From Lachnospiraceae bacterium (GTDB lineage Bacteria; Bacillota; Clostridia; Lachnospirales; Lachnospiraceae): a stretch of 64,000 bases of DNA. The stretch is taken from assembly GCA_024684215.1 (NCBI GenBank), contig JAIKXH010000100.1:62001-126000 (forward strand). Direction: 5' to 3'. The translations under genes and the position numbers were made by a program. Position 1 is the stretch's first letter. Each line of letters begins with the position of its first letter. A model generated the notes under the pieces. That model was not told the origin of the DNA. It ran no database searches and worked only from the letters and a program-made list of their open reading frames with translations. Shown here one piece after another: positions 41,108 through 49,528 of the stretch.

Positions 41108-42073
41108 TTAACCCTTAACCGCACCAAGCATGATTCCTTTTTCGAAATATCTGTTCATAAAAGGATAAACGACCAAAATAGGTATTACAGTTACCATAGA
41201 GATCGTGTACTTAAGCACCTTCTGGTTCATCATGGAAGCGGCGGCATTAGAAGCTGCGGAGCCTCCGGTACTCATAACCTGAGCAAGGTTTGAAGATGTA
41301 TTTAAGTAAATATACAGTCTGTGCTGAAGTGTGAAAAGTTCAGGCGCATTCTGCATAAGAATAAGCGAATCGGTAAAGGAGTTCCAATGACCTACCGCAC
41401 CGAAAATCGCAATAGTCGCAAGTATGGGCTTTGAAAGAGGGAATATTATCTTTCTCCAAACAGTAAAGAATCCTGCGCCGTCAATAAGCGCACTCTCCTC
41501 GAGCTCACCGGGGATAGACTCAATATAAGTCTTAACAAGGATAATATTATAAGGAGCAACAATACCGGGGATTATGTATGCAAGGAAATTGTTGGTAAGT
41601 CCGAGCATAGACATATTCAAAAACCATGGAATGGTACCGGCATTGAAATACATGGTGATCACCAGGAATCTGTACCAGAATTTTCTGCCCCACATCTCCT
41701 TTTTCGTAACAAGATATCCGACAAATGCAGTAGCGAGGACCATCACTATCGTACCGATTATAGTACGTGCAATAGAAATCAGAAACGCATTTCCAAGATC
41801 GGATACGTTTAACATTGCGATATAATTATCAAAATTGATTCCCTTTGGATAAAAAGTAATCTGTCCTCTTTGTACCAAATCGTTGTTAGAAATGGTATTG
41901 ATGAACAAGAAGTAAAAAGGGAAAAAGCAAAGTAAAGTAAATACGCCAAAAAATACATAATCGATCACGTTAAAAGTGACATCGCCAAATGACAGCTTAT
42001 GACTCTTTTTGTGAGATCTGTAATACTGCTTTTCAGCCTTGGCATCAAGTTTTTCTTGTTTAGTCTTAGCCAT
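41108..42073 (-). CDS. Carbohydrate ABC transporter permease (YtcP/LplC-type)
   Basis: EAA loop 'ESIPGELEESALIDGAGFFTVWRKIIFPLSKPI', C-terminal 'FMNRYFEKGIMLGAVKG'. Confidence 0.94.
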   Translation of the reverse strand: MAKTKQEKLDAKAEKQYYRSHKKSHKLSFGDVTFNVIDYVFFGVFTLLCFFPFYFLFINTISNNDLVQRGQITFYPKGINFDNYIAMLNVSDLGNAFLISIARTIIGTIVMVLATAFVGYLVTKKEMWGRKFWYRFLVITMYFNAGTIPWFLNMSMLGLTNNFLAYIIPGIVAPYNIILVKTYIESIPGELEESALIDGAGFFTVWRKIIFPLSKPILATIAIFGAVGHWNSFTDSLILMQNAPELFTLQHRLYIYLNTSSNLAQVMSTGGSAASNAAASMMNQKVLKYTISMVTVIPILVVYPFMNRYFEKGIMLGAVKG

Positions 42074-42085
42074 GATTCTCCCTCC

Positions 42086-43525
42086 TTATACAATGCTTTC
42101 GCCGCGGATAGCCTTGGATATACCGTTGGCTCCGAAGAGAAGTACCACGCTGACTACCGATTTAACCATACCTATAACGGTTGAAAGCGGTATATTACCG
42201 TTTTGAATACCGAGCGTATATACATAAAGGTCCAAAACCTCGATTGTAGAAACGTTCTGCGCATTTTTAAATACAAGATACTGATCCATACCGTTTGAAA
42301 GAACGTTTGCAACGCTCATAAGAAGCATTACAAAATATGTGGGAAGAAGTCCGGGCACAGTTACATGCCACATCTTCTGGAATCTGCCCGCACCATCAAC
42401 GGTGGCAGCCTCATACAGCTGCTGATCGATACCTGAAATACCCGCAATATAAATGATTGCGCTCCATCCTATTCCCTTCCAGGTACCCCATGCAAGCATT
42501 TTAAGCCAAATGAGATGATTACCCATCAGATAGTTGGTATCACCGCCGAATGCAGTATTGATAAAACCGTCTGTTGAGAAAATAGCAAGTGCTATTGCAT
42601 AAACAAGTACCCATGAAATAAAGTTAGGGATTGTAGTAAAGGTTTGAACAATTCTTTTAAACCATCCAACCTTAATTTCATTTAAGAATATGGCAAACGC
42701 CATAGGAAGCCAGCTTGTAGCAATTCCGAGTCCGCTCATTGCAAGTGTGTTTCTAAGCACTCTTACAACGTCAGCTTTTGTAGCTTCACTCTGGAATAGG
42801 TTTGTAAACCATTTAAATCCGACAAAATTATCCGCAGATAATGTACCGCCGGCAGAATAATCAAAAAATGCATATCTCCATCCGTATAAAGGAAGATATG
42901 AGAATACAAAGCAAAGCATAGCGAAAGGCAGAAACATAAGGAAAAGCTTAAATTTAGGTTCCATATAGAATTTTTCGTTCTTATCTGCCTTAGGAAGCAT
43001 TATAAGAGTAATGATTGAAGTGATTAAAATCACCAGAATCAAAAAAGCATATACAAAAAATCCGCCGGGAAATGAAGGCTCTACCTTTTCAGGTCTGTCA
43101 GTAAGTAAAACCTGTGTATATGAAATATAAACAAGTACCAGACCCAAAATTGCAGCCAATGCTCCGCCGACGCCAAAAGGCATACCGAACTTTTTAAGTC
43201 TTAGATTACCCAGTGAAGTACATGCACAAACAACCGCCGCAATTATTCCCAACAGAATAAGTACTGCTCCGATATACAAAATAGTAATAGAAAAATAAGA
43301 CAGCCAGCCCCTGTTAAGAGCTCTGCCCATCTCAGAAGTCAGTGTTCCGTATGAAACAGCCGATGTAAACAAAGAGACGTTCTTTCCGATAAGAGAAGTA
43401 ATTCTCGTAGGTGAAGCCTGCGGGAAGAACAACAAGAAAACGCTCAAAAAAGTGGCAACGCGGGATATCCATAAAACGACTTCCGCGCGCTTCTCCTTAG
43501 AAGAGATCTCGTATTTCATTTTCAT
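42086..43525 (-). CDS. Sugar ABC transporter permease (LplB-type) with N-terminal multi-TM extension
   Basis: 'LMFLPFAMLCFVFSYLPLYGWRYAFFDY', EAA loop 'DQQLYEAATVDGAGRFQKMWHVTVPGLLP'; ~190-aa extra N-terminal hydrophobic region. Confidence 0.9.
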   Translation of the reverse strand: MKMKYEISSKEKRAEVVLWISRVATFLSVFLLFFPQASPTRITSLIGKNVSLFTSAVSYGTLTSEMGRALNRGWLSYFSITILYIGAVLILLGIIAAVVCACTSLGNLRLKKFGMPFGVGGALAAILGLVLVYISYTQVLLTDRPEKVEPSFPGGFFVYAFLILVILITSIITLIMLPKADKNEKFYMEPKFKLFLMFLPFAMLCFVFSYLPLYGWRYAFFDYSAGGTLSADNFVGFKWFTNLFQSEATKADVVRVLRNTLAMSGLGIATSWLPMAFAIFLNEIKVGWFKRIVQTFTTIPNFISWVLVYAIALAIFSTDGFINTAFGGDTNYLMGNHLIWLKMLAWGTWKGIGWSAIIYIAGISGIDQQLYEAATVDGAGRFQKMWHVTVPGLLPTYFVMLLMSVANVLSNGMDQYLVFKNAQNVSTIEVLDLYVYTLGIQNGNIPLSTVIGMVKSVVSVVLLFGANGISKAIRGESIV

Positions 43526-43559
43526 CCTCCAAATTAAGTAAGAGCACGCTTTAAAAAAA

Positions 43560-43585
43560 CAGGCCCGTGAGAATTCACAGGCCTG
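43560..43585 (-). terminator. Terminator downstream of the surface protein gene
   Basis: CAGGCC(C)GTGA-GAAT-TCAC(A)GGCCTG with A-run (minus-strand U-tract) at 43553-43559. Confidence 0.8.
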
Positions 43586-43639
43586 AATTAATTTTTGCCC
43601 TGAAGTCTAGATACTATTTAAGTAGTACTACTTAACCAA

Positions 43640-45427
43640 TTACCTAACTTTTTTGATAACGGTAACTGCGACAACTCCGGCTGCAACAGCTGCTACAAAA
43701 CCGAAGATGCCTGCAAAGTCAACATCGTTAGCATCGGTTCCGATAACTTCTGCTGAAGATGAAGCACATCCTGAAGCCTCAGCAGCAGGCTCCTCTGTTG
43801 CAGGCTCCTCTGTTGCGGGCTCTTCTGCTGCGGGCTCCTCTGTTGCTGCAGCGTCATAGCTAAATCCGCTTACATTGAAGGAAATTTCAATAGTCTGGAA
43901 AGGAACTGCATAGTAACCGATGGTAGCAAGCTCATCAACCCAGATGTTCTGGATATTGAACTGAATATGCTTTCCTTCTTCCTCGATAGTAGGATTGATA
44001 TCACTTACTTCGCTTCCGTTAACCTTAAGTACGATATCACTTACAGTGATATCACCGGTGTTAGGGATATCGGTTGAGAAGAAAATGAGATTCATGTGAT
44101 CCTGATCTGAGAACTCGTCAGCAGGCCACTCAATATCGGTAGCAGATACTGTGTAAGTACCGTTTCCTGCGATTACAGCATCGTTAAAGGTGCAAGGAAC
44201 AGAACTCTTCTCTGCGGTGTCACCCTGAAAAGTAAGCTGATTAAAGAAATCAGTGCCAAATCCGGTAGCTTCATTGTCATAAGCATCACGGAAGGTGTAC
44301 TTAGGTCCCTGAAGTCCGATATAAGCATTGTAGGTTCCGTCAAGAGCTACTTCCTCTGTTGTAACAGCTTCCTCTACGGGAGTACCAACCTGAATATCGT
44401 TGATAGTGATGGTATATTCTACCTTAGAATAGTTAGCGGGCTCAGCGATATACTGGGTTCCCCACTCATTAAATCCGCCTGCAAGACGAATAGAATTTTC
44501 GTATGCTCCTGTAGCTTCAACCCACCATGCATCTCCTGCTGCGGTATCGATTGCTACATCTGCACCGTCTATTTTAAGAGCAACTGTAGCATCTACTGCA
44601 GTTACAGTTGCTTCTGCATCATCAAGAACCAAAACGGGTGACATCCACCAAACATTAATAACAGGTGTTGCAGTCTCAAGTGAGATTGTTACTGTATCGC
44701 CAACCTTAACGCCCTCAGCGTTAGAAGCGGTAACATCACCTGCATTGTTGTCAGCATTGGGTGAATTGTACTGGATTCCCCAATCATTCTCCTCGGCAGC
44801 GTCTCCGCCCATACCGATATAAAGTGAAGAAGTTCCTTCATAAGAACCTGAAGCAGTAGCTTCGCCTTCACTTGAAGTGATGCTGTTAAGCTTAATGGTA
44901 TACTCTACCTTTTTGAATCCGGCGGGCTCAGCAATATACTGTGCTCCCCATTCGTTAAATCCGCCTGCGAGTCTTACTGCACCGGCATTATCGCCTGTAG
45001 CCTCAACCCACCATGCATCTCCTGCTGCGGCATCGATAGCTACATCTTCGCCATCGATCTTAAGAGAAACTTCAGCATCAACATTAGCAATGCCTGCATC
45101 CTCGGGTAATACGAGAACGGGAGCCATCCACCAAACATTAACTACTTCTGAAGGGAACTCAAGAGAGATCGTAACAGTGTCACCAGCTTTAATGGTTGCA
45201 TCTGTAGCAACGATCTCACCTGCATTGTTATCTGCAGTAGGTGAATTGTACTGTAAGCCCCAATCGTTCTCCTCAGCTAAGTCTCCACCAAAACCTACAT
45301 AGGCAACAATTTCATCCTCATATGCAACTTCTTCTGCATTGGATGCAATCGGTGCGAGCGCAAAACTGCTAAGTGCAAAAACAGCAGCAAGCGCAGTGGA
45401 ACTGATTTTTTTCCACAACTTTTTCAT
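43640..45427 (-). CDS. Secreted, C-terminally membrane-anchored protein with two near-identical ~140-aa domains
   Basis: Signal peptide ending 'LAPIASNAEE'; repeat domains 'EENDWGxQYNSPxADNNAG...GDAWWVEATG...RLAGGFNEWGxQYIAEP'; Pro/Glu/Thr linker; C-terminal 'FAGIFGFVAAVAAGVVAVTVIKKVR'. Confidence 0.85.
   Translation of the reverse strand: MKKLWKKISSTALAAVFALSSFALAPIASNAEEVAYEDEIVAYVGFGGDLAEENDWGLQYNSPTADNNAGEIVATDATIKAGDTVTISLEFPSEVVNVWWMAPVLVLPEDAGIANVDAEVSLKIDGEDVAIDAAAGDAWWVEATGDNAGAVRLAGGFNEWGAQYIAEPAGFKKVEYTIKLNSITSSEGEATASGSYEGTSSLYIGMGGDAAEENDWGIQYNSPNADNNAGDVTASNAEGVKVGDTVTISLETATPVINVWWMSPVLVLDDAEATVTAVDATVALKIDGADVAIDTAAGDAWWVEATGAYENSIRLAGGFNEWGTQYIAEPANYSKVEYTITINDIQVGTPVEEAVTTEEVALDGTYNAYIGLQGPKYTFRDAYDNEATGFGTDFFNQLTFQGDTAEKSSVPCTFNDAVIAGNGTYTVSATDIEWPADEFSDQDHMNLIFFSTDIPNTGDITVSDIVLKVNGSEVSDINPTIEEEGKHIQFNIQNIWVDELATIGYYAVPFQTIEISFNVSGFSYDAAATEEPAAEEPATEEPATEEPAAEASGCASSSAEVIGTDANDVDFAGIFGFVAAVAAGVVAVTVIKKVR
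43785..43844 (-). repeat. Coding 15-nt tandem repeat (EEPAT/EEPAA pentapeptides)
   Basis: gcaggctcctctgtt x2, gcgggctcttctgct, gcgggctcctctgtt. Confidence 0.88.
44393..44821 (-). repeat. Domain repeat copy B of the surface protein
   Basis: Encodes residues 203-345, near-identical to residues 43-183. Confidence 0.88.
44879..45301 (-). repeat. Domain repeat copy A of the surface protein
   Basis: Encodes residues 43-183; see copy B. Confidence 0.88.
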
Positions 45428-45649
45428 ACTTTCTTCCTCCTATAATGGTTATATATATCCGCTTTTTGCGGAATATATCAATGGGATTTCAGCCGCGTAT
45501 TAAAATCGCATCAAAAGCAATCAAATACAAGTATCACAGCTAAAATTTCTTAAATTACGAGGTGGATTATTTTTACCTGGGAAATCCGAGTCCTCGCAGT
45601 CTGAAAGGCTTATTTTATATAGATTTGCATTCCTCCCCCACAAGCATAA

Positions 45650-45677
45650 ATTATACCATATAAAAGTGACAATTCAA
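45650..45677 (-). promoter_or_regulatory. Promoter of the surface protein gene (long leader)
   Basis: Minus strand TTGAAT - 16 nt - TATAAT, extended -10 (TGG), ~220 nt before the start codon. Confidence 0.65.
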
Positions 45678-45762
45678 ATTGTAAATGGATATTTTCTTTA
45701 TGTAATAATAACTATATTTTTAAATGTATTTTTGTTAGTTCTTCGGGTAAATTTAGCTAAAT

Positions 45763-47421
45763 TTAGCCTAGTAATTCTCCCTGCCTTGTTCCCAGAGCTT
45801 TTGCATTGTCATTTTTATCTGTTCTAAAAGGAGCCAAAGGAATGCCACAAGCTCCGTAAACCCGAACTTTCCCGAAGTTTTTCCAAAAATATCTTGCAAA
45901 TAATGGTTCTGAAACTTTATCGCTTGACATCTTTAACACAATACAGTCATCCCCGCGCAAAACCTGAACTTTAGCATCAAAATAAACTCCGTCTTTACCG
46001 GCTATTTCAAAGCCCGCATCATCAGGTAAATAGCTTTCCATATACACGTCTTCCAAAAATCCGTCATCACCGTCGGTTACAAGTCCGTTATCGCAGCAAT
46101 CTATTTCAGCATATATGAAATTCCCTTCAGAATAAGCATTAATAAGGGATGGGCCGTATGCATCCCACTTATCGCAAAGTCCGTAGCGGTTATACAAAGC
46201 CAGATAGGCAAGCCTATAACCGACGGTTTCTTTATCCAAAGGATGAATATTGTATTTTTCTCCCGCCTCAAGGCAAACGGCAGTATGACAATTATCATCC
46301 TCTGTTGAAATATCAAACTCCGATTCTCTTAAAAAAGGCCAGTTTTTAAAGTCATCCTCGCCCTCATTTTTAAACACCGGAAGCTGAACTATATAAAAAG
46401 GAAGCTCACTGTTTTCGAAATCCTCTCTCCAGTTCTCTATCAAAGACTTTAAAAGTCTTTTATAAGCGTATGGTCTGTTGTCATCATCCTCGCCCTGATA
46501 CCACAAAACGCCGCATATTCCGTATGGTGCAATTCGTTTAAGCATTGTCTCATATAAACCTGAAGGCCTTGTCCAGTTTTTAGGTCCCATGGGCCCGGGG
46601 TATTTATTCTCCCCAAAAAGCTTAATAGCTTCGTCCCATGAAGGATTTTTGGCAGTCATATAGTAATTTCCGACATTTTTATCAAACTCTGCCTGATAAA
46701 CAACATACTCGTCATACGCTTTCAAATATTCATCATAATCCTGATCCTTTGTAAGTTCATCATACCTGTCAAGATATACCTTGGTTTCCGGATATTCGGA
46801 GAGCTTTTCTTTGCTCATCCACGCACTGGCACTGGTTCCGCCCCAATTACATCCTATGATGCCTATCATTATATTTTGGTCATTACTAAGTCCTTTTGCA
46901 GGTGCCTTATCAATCTCTTCGGTAAGAGCTTTGGCAAAATAATATCCGACGGCAGACCAGCACTTAGTCTCTCCGGGTTTACAAAGTTGCCATGCGCTTT
47001 CACTTTCAGCCTTATTAAGTTCTTCACCGAGCCAGGCAACCTTAGGCGTATAATAAAACCTTATATTTGGATTATCGCAGTTTTCACATTCCTCCTTGCC
47101 GTCCTTTGAATTTTGCAATTCAAGTTCCATATTGGACTGACCTCCGGCAATATATACATCCCCGAAATAAATATCATCAAGAACGCACTTATCATCTCCC
47201 GCACATACAATAAGGTTATATGGTCCTCCTGCATTAAAAGGACCTGTTTTAACTTCAAATATATTGTTATTGGATGTCGCGTCTAGTTTACATAATTCAT
47301 CGCCATTTGCATCTTTTATAGTTATGTAAACCTGTTTTGCATCTGTTTTTCCCCAAATGCTTATTTTCTGATCCCTCTGCAAAACTGCATGATTTTTAAA
47401 GATTCCGGGTAATTTGATCAT
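45763..47421 (-). CDS. Sialate O-acetylesterase-like (SASA/DUF303) carbohydrate esterase
   Basis: 'FGDVYIAGGQSNMELELQN' GQSNM motif, 'GIIGCNWGGTSASAWM', 'GVLWYQGEDD'. Confidence 0.92.
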   Translation of the reverse strand: MIKLPGIFKNHAVLQRDQKISIWGKTDAKQVYITIKDANGDELCKLDATSNNNIFEVKTGPFNAGGPYNLIVCAGDDKCVLDDIYFGDVYIAGGQSNMELELQNSKDGKEECENCDNPNIRFYYTPKVAWLGEELNKAESESAWQLCKPGETKCWSAVGYYFAKALTEEIDKAPAKGLSNDQNIMIGIIGCNWGGTSASAWMSKEKLSEYPETKVYLDRYDELTKDQDYDEYLKAYDEYVVYQAEFDKNVGNYYMTAKNPSWDEAIKLFGENKYPGPMGPKNWTRPSGLYETMLKRIAPYGICGVLWYQGEDDDNRPYAYKRLLKSLIENWREDFENSELPFYIVQLPVFKNEGEDDFKNWPFLRESEFDISTEDDNCHTAVCLEAGEKYNIHPLDKETVGYRLAYLALYNRYGLCDKWDAYGPSLINAYSEGNFIYAEIDCCDNGLVTDGDDGFLEDVYMESYLPDDAGFEIAGKDGVYFDAKVQVLRGDDCIVLKMSSDKVSEPLFARYFWKNFGKVRVYGACGIPLAPFRTDKNDNAKALGTRQGELLG

Positions 47422-47479
47422 ACTCTTCCCTTCCTATATGTGGTATAATACCCCCGTAAAGATTAATGGAGGCGCACAT

Positions 47480-48310
47480 ATGCTATTATACCACTATACG
47501 GACTTTAACGCATTAAACGGAATAGTCGGAAATGCCGAGCTCAGGCTCAACAATATTTTGAATATGAATGACTCCTCCGAGATGCGTCTGTTTGTAAACG
47601 CTCTCAGAGATAATGTTTTGGTAGATTTAAAGAATGCCGGTCTTGACAGAAATTTTACATTGGCAAAAGAATTTTTCAAAAAGGAATTTGCCGAGGAGTT
47701 CCACTATTCAGCTTATGCGGCATGCTTTTCCGAATACCGCGATGATGCTGCTCAGTGGGAAAGATATGCTAAAGGCGGCCAGGGTGTCTGTATCGCCTTT
47801 CATAAAAATATTTTGGAACAGATTGTCGAAGATGCTGCATCCGTATCCCTCAAAAAAGTATGCTATCAGGATACTGTAGAAGGTCATGAACTTATAGCCA
47901 AATTAACCGAGGCCATGAGTGATCTTTCTGCATTCGAGGGCGATCAAAAAGACCTTCACACTTTGATGCAGGATGCCTGGATATCATCGGCAGCATTTAA
48001 ACACCCTTCATTTACTTCCGAAAATGAAGTAAGACTTATTTACACCCCTTACAGTGCAGAGGAAGCTGCAGTAAAACCCAAATACCACATAGCATGGGAC
48101 CGTATCAAAAAATACTACCCTCTTGATCTGGTTGAACTTTGCGGAAGATTCGGAATTCACCTTGTGGACCTTGTCGAAGAAATCATTATAGGTCCCGCAT
48201 CACCTCAGTCACTTCCTATTTTGCAGGACTATCTTATAGACAGTGGTCTTAGGACTTTATCCAAAAAGGTTACTCTTTCCAACTGTCCTCTCAGAAAGCC
48301 TACAACATAA
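47480..48310 (+). CDS. DUF2971-type protein
   Basis: 'LLYHYTDFNALNGIVGNAELRLNNILNMNDSSEM', 'FSEYRDDAAQWERYAKGGQGVCIAFHK', 'HPSFTSENEVRLIY'; start trimmed to MLLYHY with GGAGG RBS; extended -10 TGGTATAAT at 47441-47449. Confidence 0.85.
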   Translation: MLLYHYTDFNALNGIVGNAELRLNNILNMNDSSEMRLFVNALRDNVLVDLKNAGLDRNFTLAKEFFKKEFAEEFHYSAYAACFSEYRDDAAQWERYAKGGQGVCIAFHKNILEQIVEDAASVSLKKVCYQDTVEGHELIAKLTEAMSDLSAFEGDQKDLHTLMQDAWISSAAFKHPSFTSENEVRLIYTPYSAEEAAVKPKYHIAWDRIKKYYPLDLVELCGRFGIHLVDLVEEIIIGPASPQSLPILQDYLIDSGLRTLSKKVTLSNCPLRKPTT

Positions 48311-48393
48311 ATTGTTTTACAAAATTCTATTTATAACTATTTTGCGATTAATTCCATTAGGCTTTTGACACAAATCTAATATAATAATTCAAA

Positions 48394-48425
48394 AAAGGCG
48401 ATCCTTCAAAAGAAGAATCGCCTTT
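48394..48425. terminator. Bidirectional terminator between convergent genes
   Basis: AAAGGCGAT..CTTC-AAAA-GAAG..ATCGCCTTT. Confidence 0.85.
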
Positions 48426-48443
48426 AATAATTCATGGCTTAAA

Positions 48444-49295
48444 TTACTTTACAGTAACAGAAGTGATGTGGGGGTTAACTCCCTCGTACCAATATACGAA
48501 ACCTTCGCAATCGATAACATCTCCTACATTAAGTCCCTCTACAGTAGCGTAAACATCAGTGGTGTTGTCGCAAAGATAAGACTCAACGGTGAAGGTGTAT
48601 ACGTTTCCGTTAGCATCCTGTACATCGAAGTAAAGGTCACTGTTCTCATCGTGGCTTCCTGAGTTGTCATACTTGTAATCAACAGCGTTTCCGCTCTCTC
48701 TTGCAACTACGGTAAGTCCGTTGAAAGCTGCCTTCTGGTTCTGATAATTGATAAGCTCGTCAGTTCCAAGCTTGTCGGTAAGGTCGGTAGCTTCTGCTAC
48801 GAAAGTATCTCCATCCTCAACGAACTCGAAAGTAGCGTCGGTGATTTCAACTTCGCCTGACCACTCTGACTTAAATCCGTGAACCTTGATCTTGGTTCCC
48901 TCGGTAAGCTTTGCAGCGTCTTCCTCAGAGCAAGCAAGCTCATAAAGGAAATATGCTCCGTCAGCGTCCTGGGTGTAAACGGTAACCTTGTCTTCCCACC
49001 ATGACTGATGAGCCTGTACATAGGTAACAACGGTAACTTCGGTGTCAAGCTCAGCTGCTGCATAATCAGCATAGCTCATAGCTTCTGCTTCTTCAACAGT
49101 TTCTACTGCTTCAGTAACTTCTTCCTTAACTTCCTCAGCAGCTTCAGTTACAGCCTCTGCTGCTTCCTCTGCTACTTCTTCTACAGCTGCCTGAGTATCC
49201 TCAACAACTTCGTTTGCGGCATCCTTTGCGCCACATGCTGCAAGGCTAAGAGCCATTGCACTTGCTAATACTATACTAGCAATCTTCTTTTTCAT
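48444..49295 (-). CDS. Lipoprotein with Ala/Glu-rich helical linker
   Basis: Lipobox 'ALSLAACGAK' followed by 'EEVAEEAAEAVTEAAEEVKEEVTEAVETVEE', then a small globular domain. Confidence 0.8.
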   Translation of the reverse strand: MKKKIASIVLASAMALSLAACGAKDAANEVVEDTQAAVEEVAEEAAEAVTEAAEEVKEEVTEAVETVEEAEAMSYADYAAAELDTEVTVVTYVQAHQSWWEDKVTVYTQDADGAYFLYELACSEEDAAKLTEGTKIKVHGFKSEWSGEVEITDATFEFVEDGDTFVAEATDLTDKLGTDELINYQNQKAAFNGLTVVARESGNAVDYKYDNSGSHDENSDLYFDVQDANGNVYTFTVESYLCDNTTDVYATVEGLNVGDVIDCEGFVYWYEGVNPHITSVTVK

Positions 49296-49411
49296 AATTG
49301 TTCTCCTCTCTTGAAATCGCCTTTAACGGCAATATTTACAAGACGGCTATGCGCCATGAGAGTATTTGTACTCTCTGATAAAGATTATACAAAATATAGA
49401 TAAATACAAAA

Positions 49412-49443
49412 ATAGCCACAATACCTAAAAATATTGTGGCTAT
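49412..49443 (-). terminator. Terminator downstream of the EAL gene/operon
   Basis: ATAGCCACAATA-CCTAAAAA-TATTGTGGCTAT perfect 12-bp stem. Confidence 0.85.
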
Positions 49444-49528
49444 CTTTCATTTTTCCGTTATTTTACATACTCAAAAATGCTGAATATTCTTTATTTTTCG
49501 GCTTTTTAAACTATAATACAGGACATCT

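Noticed and set aside
45428-45655. c-di-GMP (GEMM) riboswitch in the surface-protein leader
   Set aside because: Conserved GEMM core sequences are not present; only generic stems are visible, so it is reported as an uncharacterised leader.
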